This document shows, piece after piece, positions 12,830 through 20,563 of a stretch of DNA of 31,282 bases; within the stretch, counting starts at the first letter, position 1, and every line of letters starts with the position of its first letter. The notes beneath the pieces were generated by a model. That model searched no databases, was not told the origin of the DNA, and saw nothing but the letters and a program-made list of their open reading frames with translations. A program made the position numbers and the translations under genes. Origin of the DNA: a virus; the IMG/VR virus record IMGVR_UViG_3300025141_000471, positions 1-31,282 of that record; one strand, 5' to 3'.

Positions 12830-14032
12830 ATGTCATTCACCGAAGTATTCCACCAGATAACAGGTAATGCCAGAGTTGCTGGAAGGAACATTTCTTATGT
12901 CAGAAAATTCACTAAACGTGGTGGAATTTTGGATGGCCATATGGGAATCCATATTGGTCTTATCTATAACAGCGATATTTATTTGTATCAGAATGATGAG
13001 CCGGTCTCGGGGCTGAACATCGTTCCTGATGCTCAGGCTATTTATGACGCCTTTTTTGCTCAGTCAATGTCTGAGGTTGTTCCCGGCCTGCTTCTAGCCA
13101 ATCCTCAGGCGATTGGTGAGCTGGATTACGACGATACGAAACTAAGAGCAACCGTTATTGGTGCTGGCGGATCCTGGGAGTTTGTTGCAGATCCTTCCGT
13201 TAGCGCCGAAACGGAGATTTCTGAAAGGGTATGGGCGATTCCAGAGGCAGCCTTTGGCGATTTCCGTAGTCTTGCATTACAACGCCTTTCGACTCTGCCC
13301 AGTGGCGTTCAGGCTTCTTCTTATATCGCTTTTGCTGGTTCTGATGATTACATCAACTTTACAGCAGGAAATACAGCTGCTGGTTATTTGGATTGGTCAA
13401 AAGATTGGACTCTTGGCATTACGCTGGTCGGCTATCCGCAATATGCCGATAATAAGTATCAGTGCCTATTCGCCAGTGGAAATAATGTTTTGATGATCCG
13501 TAGAGGTGGCACCAACCAAGCTCTCTATATCGCGTCAAACAACACGGGCTATGCCTCCCAAGGGATTAACACCTGGGCGCCCATCAACGATGGTGACCGC
13601 CTTCAGTTTGAGTACACCACATCAAATAACCATCTGAAGTACTTCAAAGGACAGCCAGGAGCCGCCCCGCAATTGGTTGGTATTTTGACTGTCAATGCAA
13701 CCAACCTGGCGGCTAACGATCCCGGCGATGATTTCGCAATCGGCAGAGGTAATGGTCTGACGAATTATCAGGAGCTACTGCATTGGGATGGTGGTCTAAA
13801 CAATTTCATCGGCATGGATGGCCCAATGGGCACCACTGATCGTCTGAGTTACTTCCAATCCGTTGGCGAAGCTTATGACGAGCAGACATGGTATCCAGAT
13901 CTGACCAGCTGGGCCAAATTAGGAGAAGACACCTATCCGAATGTGGTCGACACCAAAGGAGCCCTGACAGGCGGGGAGCTAATTAACGGTACAGAGGAGG
14001 ACTTTGTTCCGATTGAAACTCCTGCTCCATAA
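12830..14032 (+). CDS. LamG/concanavalin-like phage structural protein (possible head decoration)
   Basis: A 400-residue protein. The first 150 residues (VFHQITGNARVAGRNISYVRKF...) have no domain I know. From about residue 165 a jelly-roll-like module appears: SYIAFAGSDDYINFTAG, DWSKDWTLGITLVGYPQY, CLFASGNNVLMIRRGG, FEYTTSNNHLKYFKG, FAIGRGNG and a LHWDGGLNNFIGMDG strand. That order of beta strands fits a LamG or concanavalin-like lectin fold, which binds sugars or protein surfaces. Lying between portal and head morphogenesis genes, it is a candidate head fibre or decoration protein. The C-terminus is acidic and Pro-rich. The assignment of function is inference. Confidence 0.5.
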   Translation: MSFTEVFHQITGNARVAGRNISYVRKFTKRGGILDGHMGIHIGLIYNSDIYLYQNDEPVSGLNIVPDAQAIYDAFFAQSMSEVVPGLLLANPQAIGELDYDDTKLRATVIGAGGSWEFVADPSVSAETEISERVWAIPEAAFGDFRSLALQRLSTLPSGVQASSYIAFAGSDDYINFTAGNTAAGYLDWSKDWTLGITLVGYPQYADNKYQCLFASGNNVLMIRRGGTNQALYIASNNTGYASQGINTWAPINDGDRLQFEYTTSNNHLKYFKGQPGAAPQLVGILTVNATNLAANDPGDDFAIGRGNGLTNYQELLHWDGGLNNFIGMDGPMGTTDRLSYFQSVGEAYDEQTWYPDLTSWAKLGEDTYPNVVDTKGALTGGELINGTEEDFVPIETPAP

Positions 14033-14034
14033 GG

Positions 14035-14226
14035 TTATTGGTCGTCGGGGAGAGATTCGGCGGCCTTAACAGGTGCCTCAGCGGAAACTGGGGCCACTTT
14101 TTCTGATTTTTTACGTCCACGTTTGGGCTTAGCTGTTTCTTTGACTGGGACATCAATGTCAGGAATTTGAACCGGCGTTTCGATAGCATGACCGCCTATG
14201 ACCGTTCTAACGATTTTGCTTGCCAT
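14035..14226 (-). CDS. Small basic, AT-hook-like minus-strand protein (63 aa)
   Basis: Lies in the 225-base gap between two plus-strand head genes, in opposite orientation, so it is unlikely to be a shadow. The N-terminus (MASKIVRTVIGGHAIETPVQIPDI) is beta-like. The middle carries KPKRGRKKSEK, an AT-hook-like P-K-R-G-R-K motif, and the rest is Ala/Pro/Glu-rich and disordered. DNA binding in the AT minor groove is the expected role of such a motif. Its stop falls two bases after the end of the converging gene. Confidence 0.5.
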   Translation of the reverse strand: MASKIVRTVIGGHAIETPVQIPDIDVPVKETAKPKRGRKKSEKVAPVSAEAPVKAAESLPDDQ

Positions 14227-14257
14227 TAAGAGGATTTACGCTACCTAAAGTTTAGAC

Positions 14258-16561
14258 ATGAATGCTAAGCAGCTAGAGATTTTCATTCGCGAAGCATTTC
14301 AGGCGGAACGATGGGCATCTGAAATTATGGAGGAGGTAAGTCCTGCTTTTGTTCAGGCGATGGCAGAAGTTCGGCGAATTGTTGGACAGCTGCCGGAGGA
14401 AAGTTTATTACGAGATATGGAATGGCGTCGACGGTATTTGCCGTTAGTAGAGGATGCAATTCAGCCGTTTAATGATGCCTTAGCTGAAGCCGTAGTTCAG
14501 AAAATGGTGGCAGCGGGGCCTGGATTGGAGGTCGAGGCGTTAAATGGACTTCGTGCGGTTGGGCTAAGTCCTGCGAGGTTAGGCGGTCCATTGTCTGACT
14601 TTACGCGGATGGCATTGGAATCAGAGGTGGTGCAAGGCACCAGTTTGACCAGGCTGTTTGGCTATGGCCCAGACAGGAAACCACAAACCACTCCACCGTT
14701 TACCAAATCCAACATCCGCGTTATCAATCAAAAGGTGGCGACTGGGATTATGAACGGTACGTCAACAGAGGAGATAGCGAATCAAATTGCGCGTGAGGTT
14801 CCAGCACCTGGGCGTCGGCGTCTGCGCATCAACGAGAAGGGCACAGTGGCGCATGAGGTTAATGCCTGGGCTCGAACTATTGCCCGTACCGGTATTCAGG
14901 ATATGAATCGGCAGGTACACGAGCAGGTATGGGACGCAAATGAAGTTACAGGAGATGAATGGGGATATGAATGGGTATCAGCGTTAGATCCTCGTGTTTG
15001 CCCGATCTGCGCACCGATGGACGGGAAAGTAAGAGATAAGCGAAGTGATTTTCCAGAATGGCCTGCACATTTTAATTGTCGCTGTCAGGTTGTATTGATT
15101 AATAAGGACGAACGAGAAGATGTACGTTATGGAACTCAAGTAAAGAAAGAGGAGTTTACTTATAAGGGCACTCCAATTAGCGAGCTAACAGGTTCAGAGC
15201 GAAAAGAAGCATTAAGTTCAGGATTTTATGCGAGCAAAGTAAAAGTCAAAGGCAGACGTTTAAATCGGAAAATTAAAGAGTTTAATGCCGCGCCTGGGCA
15301 GCGTCGCGTGACCTATGGAGACTATTTAGCGGAATCCAATAACGAGACACAAGCTGCGTTTTTTGGTGGCGGGAAAGGAGGAGCAAAACGAGCGGCTGAT
15401 TTTCGTGCATGGATGAATGCTGGAAAAACGCCGATGCAAGCGATGCAGAAAACCATTATCAATATGCCTGGCACAACTGGAGCACTGAAGGACATCAATC
15501 CTCGAACGGTCAGATTCCGTCCGTTAAAGGATCTGAAGGTACCGGCGAAGAGCGTACCGGTGTCAGCACCAAGGCGGGCAACGTCAGTACCAATCCCGGC
15601 CACGAGCGTACCGGTGTCAGCTCCAAGGTCTCCAGAACCAGCAGCTCCAGCGACCGCCATCAAGGTTGCAAAGGAAGCCGAACAGAAAGCCCTTGCAAAG
15701 CTTTCCACTCAAATGGGTACGGCTGAACTTGATGAAGCATTAAAAGCTGTCAATACCAAGGTTGTCGCGAAACCGAGCAGACCACCAGCGACCGATATCA
15801 GAGGTATTAATCCTGTCGAAATCTTCTGGGATAGCAAGGATAGCCTTGGCCGTGGAGCTTTTGGCGAGGCGCGTCTAACACCCGAAGGTGTTGTTAAACG
15901 AGGTTGGCTATCAAAACAGGAATTAAAAATTACGGAGAGATTAAACGATACAGGTGTTACGCCTCGTCTACTTGGTTCGGCCTATGAAGGAGATTGGAAA
16001 CCGAAATTATTCCCTGGAATGAACGTTCGCCGGGGCTACATGTTACTGGAGAAGGCTCCTGGCGAATCGATGCAAAAATTGATTCAATACGCTGGTGGTT
16101 TGACAGATAAGCAGGCAAATAATGCGTTTGAATCTTTAATGAAGGCTCGTAAGAAGGTTCATCTGGCGGGTGTATCGCATCAGGATATGCACCCTGGCAA
16201 CATTATGTATGACCTAAAAAGTGAAAAGCTAACGATTTTAGATTTTGGGTTATCGCGATTAGATTCAAGGGCGGCATTGGTTGAAGCCCTTGGCGTTATG
16301 CAATCTCCTATTGGAGTTGTAGGCGACTTCCAATCTAAAGCCCTGTTTACCTATTTAAATCGAACAGGGGCTGTCAAGAAATCAGAAACATGGAAGCGAT
16401 TTAAGCAGAATAGGAAAACCGTCATTGACAAGCTTCAGGCCGAAGGTGCTGGTGATCTCGTTAACGCCAGTATTAGAGCACCATTGCCGAAAAGTGCAAC
16501 ATCGAACCTTTCGACCAAAAGGGCGTTAGAATTGCTGAAAGAATTGTATGAAGGAATTTAA
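14258..16561 (+). CDS. Minor head protein (Mu gpF/SPP1 gp7-like) fused to a protein-kinase-like domain
   Basis: A 767-residue fusion. The N-terminal 300 residues are a phage head morphogenesis domain: ARTIARTGIQDMNRQVHEQVW, then DPRVCPICAPMDGK with the usual C-x2-C near residues 248-251 and AHFNCRCQV near 270-278. A Pro/Ser/Thr-rich linker with a tandem repeat (about 430-480) follows. From about 525 comes a kinase-like module: LGRGAFGEARL (Gly-rich loop), VVKRG (candidate ATP-binding Lys), KQELKITERL (helix C Glu), YMLLEKAPGE (hinge), SHQDMHPGNIMYD (H-x-D-x-H-x-x-N catalytic loop, near 641) and ILDFGLSR (DFG). The HxDxHPGN form is nearer to UbiB/APH-type kinases than to classical Ser/Thr kinases. 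All key residues are present, so activity is likely; the target is unknown. Confidence 0.8.
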   Translation: MNAKQLEIFIREAFQAERWASEIMEEVSPAFVQAMAEVRRIVGQLPEESLLRDMEWRRRYLPLVEDAIQPFNDALAEAVVQKMVAAGPGLEVEALNGLRAVGLSPARLGGPLSDFTRMALESEVVQGTSLTRLFGYGPDRKPQTTPPFTKSNIRVINQKVATGIMNGTSTEEIANQIAREVPAPGRRRLRINEKGTVAHEVNAWARTIARTGIQDMNRQVHEQVWDANEVTGDEWGYEWVSALDPRVCPICAPMDGKVRDKRSDFPEWPAHFNCRCQVVLINKDEREDVRYGTQVKKEEFTYKGTPISELTGSERKEALSSGFYASKVKVKGRRLNRKIKEFNAAPGQRRVTYGDYLAESNNETQAAFFGGGKGGAKRAADFRAWMNAGKTPMQAMQKTIINMPGTTGALKDINPRTVRFRPLKDLKVPAKSVPVSAPRRATSVPIPATSVPVSAPRSPEPAAPATAIKVAKEAEQKALAKLSTQMGTAELDEALKAVNTKVVAKPSRPPATDIRGINPVEIFWDSKDSLGRGAFGEARLTPEGVVKRGWLSKQELKITERLNDTGVTPRLLGSAYEGDWKPKLFPGMNVRRGYMLLEKAPGESMQKLIQYAGGLTDKQANNAFESLMKARKKVHLAGVSHQDMHPGNIMYDLKSEKLTILDFGLSRLDSRAALVEALGVMQSPIGVVGDFQSKALFTYLNRTGAVKKSETWKRFKQNRKTVIDKLQAEGAGDLVNASIRAPLPKSATSNLSTKRALELLKELYEGI
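15550..15621 (+). repeat. In-frame direct repeat in the head-kinase linker
   Basis: GAGCGTACCGGTGTCAGC occurs at 15550-15567 and 15604-15621, 54 bases apart (18 codons), with one further mismatch in the following seven bases. It encodes repeated SVPVSAPR peptides in the linker between the head domain and the kinase domain. Such slippage repeats can lengthen or shorten the linker. Confidence 0.8.
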
Positions 16562-16713
16562 TGAGCAATTATGTAGAGCTAATGCAACTCAGAAAATTAG
16601 CCTTGATGACATGGGATGAGGAAACAGCGAAGGAATTGATGGATGCAGCGGAAGGATTGATCAAAGAGGGTGTGGTTACCGAGAAAGAATTGCTTGCAGC
16701 GTCATACCTTTAA
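16561..16713 (+). CDS. Small acidic protein (50 aa)
   Basis: Read by eye: its ATG shares one base with the TAA of the head-kinase gene (TAATG), ending at TAA 16711-16713. Product MSNYVELMQLRKLALMTWDE, then a helical ETAKELMDAAEGLIKEG and a helical VTEKELLAAS tail. No family was recognised. Coupling suggests it is made with the head-kinase protein. Confidence 0.6.
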   Translation: MSNYVELMQLRKLALMTWDEETAKELMDAAEGLIKEGVVTEKELLAASYL

Positions 16714-16780
16714 AAATTCAATCTGAGGTGGTTATATTGTTGGTTAGATCCTGTGGGTCTTCAATTCTCTATTTTCCTGT

Positions 16781-17488
16781 ATGTCCGACGCAAACGAGTT
16801 GAGCCCCGTGGGCGACAATACTCAGCAGCCCGTGGCTGTCGCGCCTAATGATCCCCGTGATATTGAACTAGAACGATTGCGAGCGCATAATCAGCAACTC
16901 GCATCGGAACAGTCTAAATATCGTGAGGAAAGGCGTTTAGCTGAAGAACGTGCAACAGCCGCAGAACAACAATTGAAAAGTGTGCCAAAACTGGGTAGCT
17001 CCCAGGCATTGGATGCAGATCAACTGGCGCGGTTGAACAGCTATGACGAACTGCAAAAACGAGTTTCAGGGCTGGAAACAGAACTGAAAACCCGTGATGA
17101 ACAGGTTCGATCAGAACGGATTAAAAGTGCAGCCCTTAGCGCCTTCAATCAAGGCGGCGCAATCAATGGAATGCACCTTTATGAAGCTAGGAAGAATGAT
17201 TTAGTCCTTCGCGATGATGGATCGGTTGTGGGCCTCGATGGGGGCGTCGAGCGGCCACTCGATCAGTTTGTCGAAGGGTTAAAAGCTCCAGGCAGTGCCT
17301 GGGCGTATCAATTCCAAGCATCCGGCGCTAGAGGAAGTGGAGCAGTTGGTTCACAACCCACGTCAACAGATGGGATTCCGAATCCCTATTTGACGGGGAA
17401 TTTTGCCCAGGCCGTAGCTCTTGAATCAGGTACGCCAGAGGAACAAGCCCTGGCGGCCAGATTTAAGGCTGAGGCAGGCAAGAAATAG
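16781..17488 (+). CDS. Head scaffold protein
   Basis: A 235-residue, Glu/Gln/Ala-rich helical protein directly before the major capsid gene. An acidic disordered N-terminus is followed by a long coiled coil (IELERLRAHNQQLASEQ..., YREERRLAEERATAAEQQLK) and a second one (YDELQKRVSGLETELKTRDEQVRSERIKSAALSAF). The C-terminal part is Gly/Ser/Pro-rich, then a short helix. Scaffold proteins guide capsid assembly and leave or are digested before packaging. Composition and position make the call; no catalytic motif for a protease was seen. Confidence 0.75.
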   Translation: MSDANELSPVGDNTQQPVAVAPNDPRDIELERLRAHNQQLASEQSKYREERRLAEERATAAEQQLKSVPKLGSSQALDADQLARLNSYDELQKRVSGLETELKTRDEQVRSERIKSAALSAFNQGGAINGMHLYEARKNDLVLRDDGSVVGLDGGVERPLDQFVEGLKAPGSAWAYQFQASGARGSGAVGSQPTSTDGIPNPYLTGNFAQAVALESGTPEEQALAARFKAEAGKK

Positions 17489-17527
17489 GCCCGTGGCCAT
17501 TTTGTTTAACCCTTACCTTTTCTTCTA

Positions 17528-18637
17528 ATGGGCGTCTTTCAAGGCAACGCCGGAACCTCTCCGAACCAATCGGTTTTTACCAGTGACATTGGGTCGCTGA
17601 CAAGGCTGGCAACTTCTGCCCCGTTTCAGAAATATCTGATCGAGGAAATTTTCCAGAAGTCTGCTTTCGTGCAATCAGGTGTCCTTTCGCCTGAAAGCCG
17701 TTTGAGCAACACGATCGGAACACGTATTGAAGTTCCTTTCTTTGATCCTCTGGATTACACCGAGGAAACGGTGGCTAGCTCCAACGATTGGGGCACAAAT
17801 GGCGCTGGTTTCTATACAACCCAGAAAACCACTGCTAGTACGCAGTACGCCACCATTACTAACCGTGGCGCGGCATTCGCCATGGACGATCTCTCACAGG
17901 TGCAAACCGGTGAGGATGCGTTGAATGCAATCCGTAGCCAATTGTCTACGGACATGGCGCGGAAAATGGAGCAGAAGCTCCTATTCATGCTCCAAGGGAT
18001 CCTTGGTCCTGCGGGTCCATTGGCTGCTACTAACAGCCTCGATGTATCCGGCACTGATGCCGGTGCATTGACTGAAGCGAATTACCTGACTGCACAGAAC
18101 GTTGTTGCGGCCAAGTATCTGCTTTCAGAGCGGGCCAATGATCTGAACGCCATTGCGATGCACCCTCTGTGTGCTGCGTATTTGGAGCAGATCGGGATGC
18201 TGACTTTCTCCACTGATTCTCTCGTTTCGGGTGGCAACATCCAATGGGGCGGCGGTGGCGTTGGTGTTACCAACACCCAGATTGGCTGGTTTGCTGGCCT
18301 TCGTGTTGTCGTTGACTCTCAGATGCCTGTTCGTGGCACTGCCGGTCAGGCGCAACAATTCGTTTCGTATCTGTTTAATGACGGGGCTGTAAAGACCGGT
18401 CAACAGTTCGCAATGAAGATCGAAAGCGAGCGCAACATCCTGAGTTTGCAGGACATCATGGCTGTTACTTATAACAACGTGATGCACATTCCAGGCATCT
18501 CCTGGGCTGGCTCTTTTGATGGTCCTACCAATGCTCAATTGGCAGAACCTACAAACTGGAGCCTTGCGTATTCAGTTCCTCAGCTTTGCGGTGTTGTTGA
18601 ATTGGTGACCAACTCACCATTCGGCGGTACAGTTTAA
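17528..18637 (+). CDS. Major capsid protein (HK97-fold coat protein)
   Basis: A 369-residue protein immediately after scaffold and followed by a strong terminator, as expected for the most expressed gene. The sequence has the coat-protein family layout: early QKYLIEEIFQKSAFVQSG, an E-loop-like region (TRIEVPFFDPLDYTEETVASSNDWG), RGAAFAMDDLSQVQTGEDALNAI, a spine helix (DMARKMEQKLLFMLQGIL), the peripheral and axial domain strands (IGWFAGLRVVVDSQMPV), and SLQDIMAVTYNNVMHIPGISW. This fits HK97-fold coat proteins of siphoviruses and podoviruses. It assembles the icosahedral head. No protease or covalent cross-link site can be claimed. Confidence 0.8.
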   Translation: MGVFQGNAGTSPNQSVFTSDIGSLTRLATSAPFQKYLIEEIFQKSAFVQSGVLSPESRLSNTIGTRIEVPFFDPLDYTEETVASSNDWGTNGAGFYTTQKTTASTQYATITNRGAAFAMDDLSQVQTGEDALNAIRSQLSTDMARKMEQKLLFMLQGILGPAGPLAATNSLDVSGTDAGALTEANYLTAQNVVAAKYLLSERANDLNAIAMHPLCAAYLEQIGMLTFSTDSLVSGGNIQWGGGGVGVTNTQIGWFAGLRVVVDSQMPVRGTAGQAQQFVSYLFNDGAVKTGQQFAMKIESERNILSLQDIMAVTYNNVMHIPGISWAGSFDGPTNAQLAEPTNWSLAYSVPQLCGVVELVTNSPFGGTV

Positions 18638-18649
18638 GAGTGGGAAGAG

Positions 18650-18680
18650 GGAGGGGATTAGTTACCCCCTCCTTTTTTTT
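18650..18680 (+). terminator. Rho-independent terminator after the major capsid gene
   Basis: Stem GGAGGGG (18650-18656) pairs with CCCCTCC (18666-18672), with a nine-base loop, followed by eight T (18673-18680). It begins 13 bases after the capsid stop and ahead of a TAGAAT box, so the connector genes need their own promoter or read-through. Confidence 0.85.
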
Positions 18681-18701
18681 GTCCATTATTTTCAGCAGTA
18701 A

Positions 18702-18707
18702 TAGAAT
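18702..18707 (+). promoter_or_regulatory. TAGAAT -10-like box after the capsid terminator
   Basis: ATAGAATG with TTGTCC 17 bases upstream (weak -35) lies 20 bases before ATG 18728, right after a strong terminator. Of the four boxes of this type it has the best-spaced -35. Confidence 0.45.
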
Positions 18708-18727
18708 GGTCTAACTGGCTAAATCTG

Positions 18728-18865
18728 ATGGTCGGCCTTGTGCGAATGGACTTCTACAAAAACGGAGTTCTAAAAGTCGTTCACCTCCCCACAGATGAGG
18801 CGAAACGGGAGCACAAACGTCGATTGGAAGAAGGCTGGGTTCTTGCGTTCAGCGTTCCTGTATGA
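18728..18865 (+). CDS. Small hypothetical protein (45 aa)
   Basis: Starts MVGLVRMDFYKNGVLKVV (an internal Met at 18746 is an alternative start) and ends at a TGA that overlaps the next ATG as ATGA (18862-18865). The middle, LPTDEAKREHKRRLEEGW, is a basic helix followed by VLAFSVP. No family was recognised. The coupling and the promoter box upstream make it a likely first gene of the connector unit. Confidence 0.6.
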   Translation: MVGLVRMDFYKNGVLKVVHLPTDEAKREHKRRLEEGWVLAFSVPV

Positions 18866-19434
18866 CCTTCAATTCTGTCTTGGGCGGCAGTGACGCCACC
18901 TCGTATATTTCCGTTGCAACAGCAGATGCAATATGGGCTAATACGTTGAATGATGTTGCTTGGTCGGCATTAACCGAAACGGAGAAACAGCAATCCTTGA
19001 TGGCTTCTACCAATGCGTTAGAAGCGTTGCGTTTTTCTGGTGTGCGTTGTTCGCCATCGACTGATGATGCGAACCTGCAACAAGCTCTGCAATGGCCTCG
19101 CAATGGCTACATGTGCAAAGGGATCCAGGCGACCTGTGGATTTATTCCACGGCAGGTAGAGGAGGCATGTGCGTATCTGGCGCTGAACCTCTATAACGAT
19201 CCAAATGCGATCATCCCTGGGGTGCCGACACCGACTCCACAACGTGGCGCCGTACAGAAGCAGAAATTAGGCGATTTGGAGCAGACGTATTTTGCGCCGT
19301 CTGACGTAGGGACGAAGATCGGGGTTAGTGCTCCTATCGTGTTACAAAAGTTCCCTTGGCTGGTGGATGTCCTGTCGTGTTGGCTGGACGGCAACTACGG
19401 TCAAAGTGGGATTATCAATCGCGTGAGGTCTTGA
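18862..19434 (+). CDS. Head-tail connector/adaptor (DnaT-like family)
   Basis: A 190-residue protein with the pattern of phage DnaT-like adaptors: SYISVATADAIWANT, then ALTETEKQQSLMASTNALEALRFSG, QALQWPRNGYMCKG, and IPRQVEEACAYLALNLYND. In known siphovirus maps this family is placed after the capsid gene and completes the portal vertex interface, despite the DnaT name. The C-terminal PTPTPQRGAVQKQKLGDLEQTYF segment is the usual flexible extension. The overlap with the upstream gene (ATGA) and the downstream small gene (TGATG) ties it into the connector operon. Confidence 0.75.
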   Translation: MTFNSVLGGSDATSYISVATADAIWANTLNDVAWSALTETEKQQSLMASTNALEALRFSGVRCSPSTDDANLQQALQWPRNGYMCKGIQATCGFIPRQVEEACAYLALNLYNDPNAIIPGVPTPTPQRGAVQKQKLGDLEQTYFAPSDVGTKIGVSAPIVLQKFPWLVDVLSCWLDGNYGQSGIINRVRS

Positions 19435-19574
19435 TGGCTCCTTTTAAAAGCGAAAAACAAAAGCGTTACCTGTTCGCCAACGAGCCGGAGATCGCTAACA
19501 GATGGGCGTCAAAATATGGAACGAAGCCCAAACCAAAGGCTAAACCCAAGTCAGCCAAGAAGAAGAAAAAATGA
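19434..19574 (+). CDS. Small basic phage protein (46 aa), SEKQRxYL motif
   Basis: The start at 19434 overlaps the preceding TGA as TGATG, so a longer frame from 19356 is not used. Begins MAPFKSEKQKRYLFANEPEIANRW and ends with a very lysine-rich tail. The F-K-S-E-K-Q-x-R-Y/F-L...P-E-I-A-x-R-W segment recurs as a short protein in many phages near connector genes; role not known to me. Confidence 0.7.
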   Translation: MAPFKSEKQKRYLFANEPEIANRWASKYGTKPKPKAKPKSAKKKKK

Positions 19575-19750
19575 GCATCCCTGATCCCAATCCGTACCCA
19601 CCTCAAACAGAACGTGAGTACATGATTTGCGCCAGTTCCTTCTGGTGGTGCGGTGGCATCGGAGAGTTGGCGAGGCGGTGGCAGATCAGTGTGCCTGAAT
19701 TGCGACGTATTCTCCAAGGGCCATATGGACCGGGCTCCTACAATGGCTAA
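19571..19750 (+). CDS. Small protein with Trp-rich HTH-like segment (59 aa)
   Basis: Its ATG overlaps the previous stop as ATGA. Product MSIPDPNPYPPQTEREYMIC, then a Trp/Gly segment (SSFWWCGGIGELARRWQISVPELRRIL) with a helix-turn-helix-like pattern. The C-terminus (YGPGSYNG) is Gly-rich. No family was recognised; it may be a structural small protein of the connector region. Confidence 0.6.
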   Translation: MSIPDPNPYPPQTEREYMICASSFWWCGGIGELARRWQISVPELRRILQGPYGPGSYNG

Positions 19751-19766
19751 AAAGGGAGGCTAACGA

Positions 19767-20135
19767 ATGAATATTGATGCCGAATTTTTGCCCATTGCGG
19801 TGGAATTAATTCAGGAAGTATTTCCTACTTCGATTGTTTATCATCGGACTGATGGTAAGAATTACGATCCAGCCACTGGAGATGTTGTCGATACAATTAC
19901 CGATTATGCAATCAGTGCTGGCGTATTAAAACGTGGTCGCACAGAAACCGGCGGTATCGGGGAGACTTATAGTTTATATGTTTGGCTAGACCATAGCGCA
20001 ACAGGTTTGCCTCATTTACCTACCACTTCTGATTCTATTACTTACGATTCAACAAAATGGAAGGTAACTGATGTTGATCCAACATATTCAAGCAAGCAGT
20101 TGATTGCATCAAAAATCACAGCGAGGAACCAGTAA
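19767..20135 (+). CDS. Head closure / stopper-type protein
   Basis: A 122-residue beta-rich protein in the head-completion position. Segments: IVYHRTDGKNYDPATGDVVDTITDYAISAGVLKRGRTE, then YSLYVWLDH, and DSITYDSTKWKVTDVDPTY. The layout resembles the head closure (gp16/FII-like) proteins that stop DNA leak after packaging. A good Shine-Dalgarno GGGAGG lies seven bases before the ATG, rare in this window. The assignment is from position and fold impression, not a specific motif. Confidence 0.55.
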   Translation: MNIDAEFLPIAVELIQEVFPTSIVYHRTDGKNYDPATGDVVDTITDYAISAGVLKRGRTETGGIGETYSLYVWLDHSATGLPHLPTTSDSITYDSTKWKVTDVDPTYSSKQLIASKITARNQ

Positions 20136-20563
20136 TGGCACAAAGTTACGCCGAATTTTTGGGAGTAGAAGTGGTCGAAGAAGTCGAAAAAGCGATGAAT
20201 CGGGCCTTAGTTAATTTCTTATTTAATACGCAGAGCGATCTAAGCAAAGCCGCACCAGTAGATACTGGACGATTGGCATCAGGATTTGTTTTAGGGAAGG
20301 ATACACCTAATCGTGAAGTTGAGCCTGAGAGGGAACAAAAAGGAGAGGTAACGCTTACCAGGCAATACAATAAGAGTGAAATAACGATGGATTCAGACTG
20401 GTATATTTCCAACAATGTACCCTATGCACGAAGGGTGGCCTATGATCCTATATACGGCAAAGGCGGTAGAGTTGGCTCGGCAGCTTGGTACACAACAATT
20501 GAAAACAATTTGCAGAGAAAGGCTAACGAAGCCTTTACTAGACAATTGAAAAAAGTTAAATGA
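20135..20563 (+). CDS. HK97 gp10-like tail completion or neck protein
   Basis: A 142-residue protein overlapping the previous TAA (TAATG) and followed by an ATGA overlap. Features: helical N-terminus (EEVEKAMNRALVNFLF), AAPVDTGRLASGFVLGKD, which is the conserved A-P-V-D-T-G-x-L motif of the HK97 gp10-like family, and a late YARRVAYDPIYGKGGR strand. These proteins form the neck or tail completion ring between head closure and tail terminator. The motif makes the family call fairly firm. Confidence 0.75.
   Translation: MAQSYAEFLGVEVVEEVEKAMNRALVNFLFNTQSDLSKAAPVDTGRLASGFVLGKDTPNREVEPEREQKGEVTLTRQYNKSEITMDSDWYISNNVPYARRVAYDPIYGKGGRVGSAAWYTTIENNLQRKANEAFTRQLKKVK

Noticed and set aside
15322-15726. 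Frames on both strands within the head-kinase gene
   Set aside because: Shadows of the repeat-rich linker region; composition mirrors the codon bias of the real frame.
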